This document shows, piece after piece, positions 16,075 to 24,374 of a stretch of 26,477 nucleotides of DNA. The stretch lies in the NCBI GenBank assembly GCA_033064195.1, contig JARBJD010000646.1:1-26477 (forward strand), in the 5' to 3' direction. Below the pieces are notes generated by a model. It did not search any database. It was given only the letters and a program-made list of their open reading frames with translations, and was not told the DNA's origin. The stretch is from Blattamonas nauphoetae. Its lineage: Eukaryota > Preaxostyla > Oxymonadida. Position 1 is the stretch's first letter, and each line of letters starts with the position of its first letter. The position numbers were made by a program, and so were the translations under genes.

Positions 16075-16370
16075 GACCGGATAGTCTAGTGGTAATGGTG
16101 AGTGCACGCACTACTACTACTAAGCTGAAGGTCCTAGGTTCAATTCCTGGCGGAAGCATTTAATTTCACATATCACTGCCCTTTGGCATGGTCTAGGCCC
16201 TTGGCAAGACCAACGTACGTCTCCGGAATTCAAATCGATAAAAATGAGTTCCGATGCCGGTCTAAAAGGGACCGATGAGAAGGGTCGCAACCTTCGGAAC
16301 CTTGAAAAAATACACCAGCTTCCGCCAAAATCAAGGTTTTTGCTTTTTTGAAAATTTTTGAAAATTAGCT
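16075..16370 (+). repeat. possible tRNA-derived SINE-like unit
   Basis: It begins with a tRNA-like head: TAGTCTAGTGGT (A-box, 16,082-16,093) and GGTTCAATTCC (B-box, 16,137-16,147) with a pairing T-stem CTAGG/CCTGG. A non-coding body of about 170 bases follows. Its end at 16,317-16,325 (GCTTCCGCC) is the exact inverse of GGCGGAAGC at 16,149-16,157. An A/T-rich run follows. The acceptor stem does not pair and the A-B spacing is about 11 bases too long, so it is not a plain tRNA gene. SINE identity needs further copies elsewhere. Confidence 0.35.
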
Positions 16371-16512
16371 TCAACTTGAAAGTATGAAGTAACTGAACTC
16401 TGGAAGAGAATATTTCTCTAAGATTGACAACTTTCTGAAATGAAAATGACTTTTACTTCAAGTATTTTCTGAATGGTCAATCGGCATGGAGAAAAAGCAA
16501 TGGAAGTGGTGT

Positions 16513-18999
16513 CTATGCCAACGTGGTTCCCAATTCGACTTCTATACTACTCCTCTCACATTCAATTTCAGAAGCAACAATAGCTCCCAGCGTTAGCGCA
16601 CAGTCGCATAAAGCTACAGTCTTTGAATCTTCACGATAGTGTCGCCAAAACGTCTGGAATCGATCAACGGTTATCTTATCCGAGAGAGATTCTTCGTGGT
16701 TGATCCACACATCAAATTCCTCAGCCAGTCGTGGATGAAGTGTCCCGAAGAGTGAGTTTGCTGTGATCGTTAGTCCCTCATGTATTTCGGTGTTGAATGA
16801 CCTCAGGTTGGATAATACCTCAAGACCTGGAGCACGTGGAAGTTGGTCCGGCATTTTTCATCAGACATACTATCTGAACCAGATGATGCCACGATTGGGA
16901 TTTTGAATCCAGTTTTAACTGGTTTCATGTGGCGTTGAGGAGGAGTGTATATAATTTCTGAGATGATTGTGCCGAATAGTGCTTTTCTGTTCTGAGTGAT
17001 TGGATGGTGCGAAGGTGGACGGATGGGGAAACATGAGTTGATAGTGAGGGATTAGACGAAGATTGCGGATTTTGACCGGACAGTCCCGTATTGATGACAC
17101 TTTGAGTGGCTTGTGGAATCTGAGGTACCGGTGTTGCCTCAATCGAGTGTTTTGGTCGTGGATATGTGAACATGGTCATGGAGAGTTGACCTGTTCGTGG
17201 AATATAGAGAGATGAGAGTGGATGAAGTGGAAGAAGCTGTGGAAGAGAGGTGGCGATGGTGTGGGTTTGTTCCTTGCTAACTTTCGTCGCCGATGGGACT
17301 GGACCATCAAAAAGGACATCAGTGATGGGATCTTCTCCGGAATGGGCTCGTTTGGTTGGGAGGATGGGTGGCATGTCACAAATCTCTGGAGAGGTGGATT
17401 TCAGCACTTGTGCATCACGTTGTCTCTCCTTTCTTTTCTCCCTTCGTGCAGCTCGTCCTCTCATTTCAACATCAGATAGTGTCTCCTGATCGTCTTCGCA
17501 CAGATCAATCCATTCGGGTTCTGAGTCTATCTCGTCAAAGACGAGGTCAAGCGGTACAAAGGGACTTGGTACGTCGAGGGAGGAGCTGAGAATGGAACAG
17601 TCGGTGTGGTAGGAATCTCGTCCATCCCTGGTCAGAGAGAAAGCGAATAGCATCAGTGATGAAGTTGAATTGCAGAAGAATCGTAAAAGAGACAGTCAAT
17701 GACAACATCACCAATCTCTTTCCATCGAGTCGGTGAGTCTGCAAGGTTCTGTAAAATTGTCTGCATCGTCCGGACAACGATTGGAAACACATTGGAAATG
17801 ACACAGGATCGCTCTCCGAACTGATTTTTCATGAGATACAATGGCTGCAAGATCTTTGAATTTCTGAGATTTCCCTGAAGAATTGAACTTCGGAATCTGA
17901 TAGAGTCGGAAAGGCTGCGTAGTGAGCAGAGTACCATGAGACTGGCCGGATCTCATCGAGCCATCTCGTTGGTGAGAAAGTTCGTGGCGATGAACCGATT
18001 TGTTTTGATAGAGTTTGTGGAAACTCACGTGAGATATAGTGAAGTGTCTCCAACAGGTTTCTTAGGTGTGGAGATTATTGTTTTACGTCAGTACAAGCAA
18101 GATCGAGGAGATGGTTGTGGCATCGGCCAACAAGAGGGACGATGCCAGGTTGTCAGTTGGTCGGAGCGTTTCTGGTTGAGGAGTACGCTCCTTTGAGATA
18201 CAATTACGAGTCCATTCTGAAGGGCAAGCGCATTGTCTGCCACGAAGGCAACAACTTTAATCCCGTGTTTGGAGAGGATTGCTGCGCTGTCCGAGGCAAA
18301 ACTGGCATAGAACACGGAATTGAGGTTGTAGTCAACGTTGGATGTATGAATGAGGAGTGGTTCAAAAGTTGTTTGTGGTGCAACAAAATTGCGAGTAGAA
18401 AGTGAAGATGTCCAACCTTACCTCCGTCAATCACGATGCTTCCACTTAGTCCACGTCTTGCAGCCAGAGCATCTTGAATTGCTTGTCGCCCCAACTTTGC
18501 CATTCGACCTGGAATTCTGCGTCGATTGAGAACCTTTGACAACTGCTAACTTCCTTTGACTGGACCGTTTTCCCACCTGGATGAGTTCATTCACCACATC
18601 TCTGAACTCATTGGAGCCAACTGCGTTGTATGATACCGTGTGTCGTGCACAGAAAAGGAATAGTGTTTGTTCAAACTTGGTGAACTTATCATCCACAGTT
18701 ATTTGTTGTTGTTTTTCTGGCTTCTTGACTGTAAACTGATGTGTGTGATGAGGATCAAAAGCGGTTTTTCGAGCAATATAATGACATCCACGCCCACAGT
18801 CATCAACGTGTCGGCACAGATACAGAATACGATCCTTCTGGAATGGGGCTTTCGTCGTACTATATCTTGCTCTCACAGCCATCGCTGAAGGAAAATGATT
18901 TTGTTTCTCAATCACTTCCTGGTATTCAAATACGGTGTTCCCATCCAACTCTAGAAAGATCACAGGTGTGAGTAAAAGGCAAACTAAACCATGGTCCAT
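16513..18999 (-). pseudogene. decayed hAT/DUF659-type DNA transposase
   Basis: A plain DNA-transposon gene read on the minus strand. The first segment (18,427-18,999) has a Cys/His-rich stretch (CRHVDDCGRGCHYIA) and FTKFEQTLFLFCARHTV, typical of the region after a BED-like finger. The next segments carry GSIVIDGGKVGH (18,4xx) and IKVVAFVADNALAL (about 18,230-18,270), matching the DUF659 strands with a catalytic-type Asp. Near 17,980, SPTRWLDE resembles the TRW motif. At 16,513-16,854 lies FQTFWRHY... ending SEIECERSSI, like the hAT dimerisation domain. Between them, about 16,925-17,650 encodes a Pro/Ser-rich, disordered linker. The segments lie in different frames, with changes near 18,540, 18,400, 18,080, 17,900 and 17,650, so it is dead unless some are introns. 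Clear terminal repeats were not found. Confidence 0.6.
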
Positions 19000-19281
19000 T
19001 CGATGTTCCGTTCATTTAATGAAGGTTGGACTTGCAGTAAATCCGTTATCAATGAGTAAAGTTGACAAAGGTCGAACGACAACCCATTAACTACTTAATT
19101 TTTCTCGGAACTAGAAATGTCTGACAATAAGAGAACAACGTCTTTCATGAAGTGGTATTATTTCAATCATTGCATTTCACATTGAAAATCATTGATACTC
19201 AGGACATTGATTCAAAAATTCGATTTTTGGGAATCCACTTCGGAGAAATGGTAACTCTCGATTATGGGTTCCAAAATTTCT

Positions 19282-19347
19282 CCGGTCAGTGACGGTCAGT
19301 ACTTTTCGATGAAAACTGACCGGTCAGTGCCGGTCAGACAAGCCTAG
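19282..19347. repeat. GGTCAGT palindromic cluster ending in GCCTAGA, transposon-end-like
   Basis: GGTCAGT occurs four times here, and GGTCAGT (19,294-19,300) is inverted as ACTGACC (19,315-19,321). The stretch ACTGACCGG...CCGG...GCCTAGA recurs at 24,089-24,125 in the same orientation. It looks like the terminus of a DNA-transposon family; the nearby hAT gene is a candidate owner. Confidence 0.45.
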
Positions 19348-19974
19348 AAAAATCAAATTTTTACTTCCACTTAGAACCTTGAGAATGCAGTCACGGACAA
19401 AAGTTTGTGGTCACCACTTCCTGCACTAATGAACAAATGATTTTCCACACTTTTTCGTAAACCCTTCACCCTTTTGGAAAGACAGCCATTTTTCAAGTAT
19501 AACACAAAAAGTGTATTTGAAGAGGAGATCAAGATGAATGACCGATGAGCCTAGGGAGGCACATACGATTGCAGTCGTCATAATCCATCTCCTCTTCCAA
19601 GGAGATGAGACGTGAGGAGTAGAGTGTTTTCCTCCACCGAGAGCTGTCTGTTTCCACTCCTCGCAGAGATACTAATCGAATGGTAATTAAAATGTGTGAT
19701 TTCTCTCTGACGATATCATTGAATATTCTCACTATCTCTCATTTGCATTGTCGTGTGGTTGAGAAAATGAAAAAGAGAGAATCGATTCTCGAATGAATGA
19801 TCTCCATAATTCCTCCGAAGGATGACAACATTACCTACGAAAGAGAATGTGATAGTTGCGAAATTTACCCTGTTGTATCGGTTGTTTTTGAATCATCTGC
19901 TGAGTGATGAGACAAGATGAGAAAATTCAATTCATAATTTTTATCTCGGTATTGCTTTCGTTATAGATGTGTCA
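19348..19974. other. non-coding stretch with no supported gene
   Basis: Apart from the Tc1/mariner-like fragment at 19,392-19,417 and a small hairpin ATCTCCT-CTTCCA-AGGAGAT near 19,585-19,604, I see no coding sequence here. Confidence 0.5.
19392..19417. repeat. Tc1/mariner-like terminal repeat fragment
   Basis: CACGGACAAAAGTTTGTGG followed by TCACCAC closely resembles the outer end of Tc1/mariner terminal inverted repeats, which typically contain CAAAAGTTTG and TGGTCACC. No inverse partner is seen in the window, so it is a solo end or remnant. Confidence 0.45.
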
Positions 19975-19975
19975 T

Positions 19976-20424
19976 TACCCCGGTTCTGTCACTTACCCGG
20001 AATCTGGGGTTGAAATAAACCATTTTGTCAAACTAAGAAAAAGTTAATCTGAAAATTGTCTATCTTGGCGAATCGGAGAAATCCTCAAAAACCTCGTTTT
20101 GGCGGAAAGAATTTGTTGAAAAAATGTGACTAAAAATGTTGGGTATTTGATACGTTGCAAAAACGTCAATGTTCTCGACAAAAAATGACATCGGGAAAAT
20201 ATAGCTTGTTTTTGAGAGTCTTTATTCGATCGATTCACGATAAAAGGCTTTTATATTTGGTTCAAAACGGATATCTGGTTGTGAAGAAACGAGCAGAAAA
20301 AGATAAAACAGATGTGCTTTCCTCCTGTATACAGTATTTTGAGGATTTTAAATCTGTTTTTAGTTTTTGACCAAAAATGAATAGTTTTGATCCCAGATTC
20401 CGGGTTGCTGACACTGACCGGGAG
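19976..20424. mobile_element. ~450-bp inverted-repeat (MITE-like) element
   Basis: The left arm at 19,976-20,034 and the right arm at 20,362-20,424 are inverse to each other. They share a perfect 14-bp core, ACCCGGAATCTGGG (19,995-20,008) and CCCAGATTCCGGGT (20,392-20,405). Weaker matching extends outward to CCCGGT/ACCGGG and inward to TTTTGTCAAACT/AGTTTTTGACCAAAA, giving arms of about 60 bases. There is no transposase inside. The interior contains a sequence repeated in diverged form at 21,745-22,027. No target duplication was recognised. Confidence 0.65.
20074..20290. repeat. dispersed repeat, copy 1 (inside the MITE-like element)
   Basis: It shares with 21,745-22,027 the stretches GAGAAATCCTCAAAA near its start, then TTGxTTTTTGAGxGTCTT, TCGATCGAT and AAAACGGAT/CAAACGGAT...GTGAAGAA in the same order. 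Confidence 0.5.
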
Positions 20425-20473
20425 AATATCGATAATCAAGACCCAACCACAAGCCGATCCACACAACTACGTA

Positions 20474-20734
20474 ATGGTCTACACCTCTCCCAAAGCGCAT
20501 AGACTCATCACAGAAGAGAGGACAAATGAGTTGAAGAAACAATTCAGGTATGACACCGCTGGCCAGGATGATGATGTATCCTCACTCACTGCACTACCTG
20601 ATCCAAATAAACCCGTGCTCTTCCAACAACTGTCCAACAGACTGATTCGCACTGGAGCGCGGTTTTCAAAAGTGAAGCTTACCATACCTCCAGACCCTGA
20701 CTCGCAATCCACAATGAAAGAGAACCCTCTCTAG
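20474..20734 (+). CDS. 86-aa hypothetical ORF
   Basis: An ATG-started frame, MVYTSPKAHRL... ending TMKENPL, with ordinary charged and polar composition (EERTNELKKQFRYDTAG; FSKVKLTIPPDPD). The product is unrecognised. It begins 50 bases after the MITE-like element and is followed by the transposase-like frame at 20,818, so it may be part of the same degraded transposon gene. It could also be chance. Confidence 0.25.
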   Translation: MVYTSPKAHRLITEERTNELKKQFRYDTAGQDDDVSSLTALPDPNKPVLFQQLSNRLIRTGARFSKVKLTIPPDPDSQSTMKENPL

Positions 20735-20817
20735 AGAGAAACCGATATTTGTTCAAAGCATTATTTCTCGATAAAATCTGTTTTTGATTTTCCGAAATAC
20801 ACCTATTTTTTGCCGAA

Positions 20818-21258
20818 ATGGCAGATTCAATTCAAATGGATGAGAGAAATAAATCGGAGAAGACAAAAGAATATATTCAAAAGCACCAAGCTGTGGTTAT
20901 CGGTGTGGTTGTCCATCAAAGCAACGGGGAAGGAAAACGAAACAAACTTTTAATCACTTTTCTCAGTGCAAATAACAATACGTACAGTTTTGTTGTGAAC
21001 TACGCGCTTCGAACTGTATTCCATCATCAGTCCATGAGAGACATCACTTCAGTTCAATTCTGGACAGACAGTGGTTCGACTTTCAAGTGCAGTGAAACTA
21101 TTCATGCATCAACAGTTGTATTTCCTCATCGAAGATTAGATCATGAAGTGACACAGATGTCAGTTGTTGTGAACTACTTCAAGACTGATCATGGGAAGAA
21201 TGAGGTTGACAGTCTCCTTGGGGTTCTTTCCCAATTGCTTAAACGAACCATCCCCTAA
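20818..21258 (+). CDS. 146-aa DDE-transposase-like fragment
   Basis: A frame of 146 residues beginning MADSIQMDER. The carboxy half contains SVQFWTDSGSTFKC and NYFKTDHGKNEVDSLLG. The pairing of a (W)xDSGxxF strand with a later HGKxxxD motif occurs in a widespread group of uncharacterised DDE-type transposases with D..(Y/F)K and HGK..CDG signatures. On its own it is too short to be a whole transposase, so it is probably a fragment or one exon. A pyrimidine tract ending in CAG follows at about 21,268-21,281, which could be a 3' splice site. Family placement is uncertain. Confidence 0.4.
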   Translation: MADSIQMDERNKSEKTKEYIQKHQAVVIGVVVHQSNGEGKRNKLLITFLSANNNTYSFVVNYALRTVFHHQSMRDITSVQFWTDSGSTFKCSETIHASTVVFPHRRLDHEVTQMSVVVNYFKTDHGKNEVDSLLGVLSQLLKRTIP

Positions 21259-21281
21259 TTGGGACTTTCTTCCTTTTCAGA

Positions 21282-22239
21282 TTTACTCCGTTCAGACCGC
21301 TCCAGAGGATAAAGTGATCCTTGCAATCTGACAATCAAAAGAATGAATGCCAGTCTCAAGTGTAAAGGAAAGATAACAAACTATCCGACTGATGAAAAGA
21401 ATCTGATCGGTCGGGTACAGAGTGAGAACGAATTGAACCGTTCCACTCTTTCTTCTCTCATATCACTTTGTCATTTAGAATAGCTTGGTGAATTTCATCA
21501 AAGAATCGATAAAACTAGCAAAAACGAATTGAAGTGAATTCTTGTCCAATTGAGCTGGAAAATCTGAACTGTCATTGGTTCAAAATCTCCGACACGTTTC
21601 GATGAGTTGGAGGTGACAAGGTTTCTTCTTTCCCAATATCGGTAACATCATCTGTTGAATACTCTCTTAACTACCAGTTAATAGAACCGTAATACCCCCA
21701 AAACATACTGAAAACAAAGTGTGAAGTACATCCCGATGCATTTACGAGAAATCCTCAAAATACATCGTTTTGAGGACAATTGTGTTTTGATATTGTCATA
21801 TCTTCACAACCTGTGAACCAATCCTGAAGACATGTTTCAGAGAAACGCTTTCTTAGTGAAATGAAATGGGGAAACAACATTCAAAAAGCGTGGGAATACG
21901 GGAAGATTGTGAATAAACCATATTTTCGCCTTGAAAAATACTTGCTTTTTGAGTGTCTTCGATCGATATATGTGCGAAAAAGCTTTTCTTTGGTCCCAAA
22001 CGGATGTCGAGTCGTGAAGAATCTCCATCACAGGTTCAATTCCAGTCATCGACTTTTTTTCCTTTTGTTTCATTGGTTCAGATATCACATATTCTCTCTG
22101 TTTTCAATCCCGTTCCCTTGCACAATTGAATGCCCTGTAAGAAATAAATCCTTATGTTCCAACCATTCTTTGCCGTTTTCATACTTTGACGGCTATCCAA
22201 GCCCATTTTCTACCACTTCTGACCAACGAAACAACGAAA
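21282..22239. other. non-coding stretch with one dispersed repeat
   Basis: I see no convincing gene. The frames here overlap the second copy of the dispersed repeat (21,745-22,027) and have poor coding character. Confidence 0.4.
21745..22027. repeat. dispersed repeat, copy 2
   Basis: A diverged copy of the sequence at 20,074-20,290, about 65 bases longer through insertions. Shared blocks are GAGAAATCCTCAAAA, CTTTTTGAGTGTCTTCGATC and CCAAACGGAT...CGTGAAGAA. Confidence 0.5.
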
Positions 22240-22572
22240 ATGCCAGATTGCAGACCGCTCGATCGCTTTATGGCAGATTTCAATATGTTGATCAACCTCC
22301 AATCGAAAACAGGATTTGTCCAAAACTTCGAAGAAATGAAAAACATTGCAAAGCCCCTGCTGGATTCGAATCCCTATCACGGATATGGCTCCTATATGCC
22401 GAACAATTTTGCTCATATTCGACCGACAGGTACTCACTCATTTTTGGGGAGACCCCCACTTCACCTCTTGAAGGACTTCATCGTGTCAATGAAAGATGAT
22501 GGTGTGACGCCATCGCAATACCTCTTCTCTACCGCTCAATCGAACCACATGTTACACAACAATGCAAGTTAG
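22240..22572 (+). CDS. 110-aa hypothetical ORF
   Basis: An ATG-started frame, MPDCRPLDRFMADFNML... ending SNHMLHNNAS, with protein-like composition (FVQNFEEMKNIAKPLL, RPPLHLLKDFIVSMKDDGV). I do not recognise it. There is no clear promoter signal and no neighbour that explains it. It could be an exon of a host gene or part of a transposon. Confidence 0.3.
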   Translation: MPDCRPLDRFMADFNMLINLQSKTGFVQNFEEMKNIAKPLLDSNPYHGYGSYMPNNFAHIRPTGTHSFLGRPPLHLLKDFIVSMKDDGVTPSQYLFSTAQSNHMLHNNAS

Positions 22573-24374
22573 AACAGACAAAACGTGTATAGAAAAGGCA
22601 CAATTCAGCCAACATCAATACCTCAAAGAACAATTCATCCTCCAAAACTTCTCGGTCCTGTTTCATTGGATTGTCTCAGGGCCCTGAGTGATTTAAAGAA
22701 AGATTCTATGTTCAATCTGACGAAGAAATTAATCTGAGATGGTAAGTTAGAAATCACTTTTGTGGAAAATGGCCAAAAGTCTAAAATAGGAGGTCATCGA
22801 ACATTCTCAAAATTTTCAGAACAAAATAATTCTCAACAAAAGATCCATATTGGTGAAAAACTCTCATGTCGGAACTATGTCTGGTTGTGGAGATATGATC
22901 AAAACATATTTTCGAGTCCCTATGCTTAACATACAGGGAAATCAGTTTGTGACCAGGAATTTTCCAAAATTCCACTCAGGATTTTCATTTTTCAAAAATT
23001 GTCATTTCGAGAGAAAACCATCCCAAACCACCATAAATGAAACGAGAAAGAAGAATCATGAACAGGCGTGGAGAAACGTGGTTGTGAAGTTCGGATCTCA
23101 TAAGCTAAAATGTTTAGGACCCCTTAGTTGTTGGCCAAAAAGTGCCGAAATGGGCACCTCTGTCCTGAGATCCTAAATTGGAGGTTCGATTTCTACCTCG
23201 AACGATTCACGGAGTCGTGATTTTCTTGAAAAATCTCGTGATGCATACATTACCGTTCCTGACCACCCATTTGCCACGTCTCAACTATGCGCACATTTAA
23301 ACACCGACACACACCAGCAGGCTGTGGGGCTTTGGGAGAGAAACTTAGACGGCACAATCAGAGCTCCAGCGAAATAAGATCGATCGGGAATACTCATTCA
23401 CCGACAGAATCACAACAAAACTGCTGAACTCCACCCGCAACCCACGTTTTTGTCAGCTTTGTCCCGAATACGCAGACTTCAAGCAACTTTGGCAAACAGC
23501 AGGTGTGATTGACGAGATCTATCATCGGAAATCAATGGAATCGATATAATCCTCAACACCTTAACGTCTGATGTTGGACACCTCAACAGATTGTTCGTCC
23601 ATTTCAGTTCTTTGTGTTAATCTCTATTTTTGTCGAAAACGGATCAAGAGCAAACACTACTTCTGGGATTGTGGGATATGGAGGAAGGAAACAATCATTC
23701 ACGTACATTGGTGGGAGCTCATCGTTTTCAGCTCTCCTTCAGGGATACCTTCGATTCAAATCGACATCTGTCCACAAGAACGGTAGTATACGATTCAATC
23801 GCATATATTCACCGGAGGACGAAATCGCACTCAATCCAGAAGGACTTTCAACGATGTCTCACTTCACACAATCTTCTCCCAAAGAAATTATCGAAACCGA
23901 TCAAAACAGGATGAAGAGGAAGAAGTAATAGCTGGATGACGAACCCACTGACCGTCGACGCTCAACCGGAACATCCTCGCCTACTCGCTTTTCTGTTTTG
24001 GTTTTATTTCACTTTTATCAAGAGATTCCAATGAGATTATTCGCAGGATCGGAGAGAATTCACTCACTTTGTAGTATTTTGAAATGACACTGACCGGCAC
24101 TTTTGGCCGGCCAACCATGCCTAGATCACGTACTATGATTTCATGAATCCGATTGGATCAATCGGACATGACGGGTGAAATCACTGAAGAATTCAACATT
24201 TCAGATTTATGAAAGTATGGGCTCAATCGAAATGGAGGCAAAAGTTCCCTCACGCCAGGAAATCACTAATCGAGAAGCGCGAAAGACAAAAACTCGGGAC
24301 CAAGTTGCATCCCATTCACATCTACAAATAAAGGTTCGATCTGATGAAATGTCAATGACTCTCTCATTCTTTCT
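22573..24374. other. mostly non-coding stretch, one doubtful frame
   Basis: No supported gene. A frame around 23,614-23,928 (GIVGYGGRKQSFTYIGGSSS) lacks an ATG start and a recognised domain. A transposon-end-like motif lies at 24,089-24,125. Confidence 0.35.
24089..24125. repeat. second transposon-end-like motif (ACTGACCGG ... GCCTAGA)
   Basis: ACTGACCGGCACTTTTGGCC then GGCCAACCAT and GCCTAGA. It matches the layout of 19,312-19,347 in the same orientation and includes the palindrome TTGGCCGGCCAA. It is therefore likely a terminus of another member of the same transposon family. Confidence 0.4.

Noticed and set aside
15601-16158. Two functional tRNA genes
   Set aside because: A- and B-boxes are present, but acceptor and other stems do not pair and no clear anticodon loop can be drawn.
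16187-16215. Left terminal repeat of the hAT element (TCTAGGC...)
   Set aside because: Only the first seven bases match the right-hand signature and no target duplication is seen; kept only as a weak hint.
20044-20542. Small ORFs on both strands across the MITE-like element
   Set aside because: They overlap the inverted repeat and each other and have no recognisable domains.
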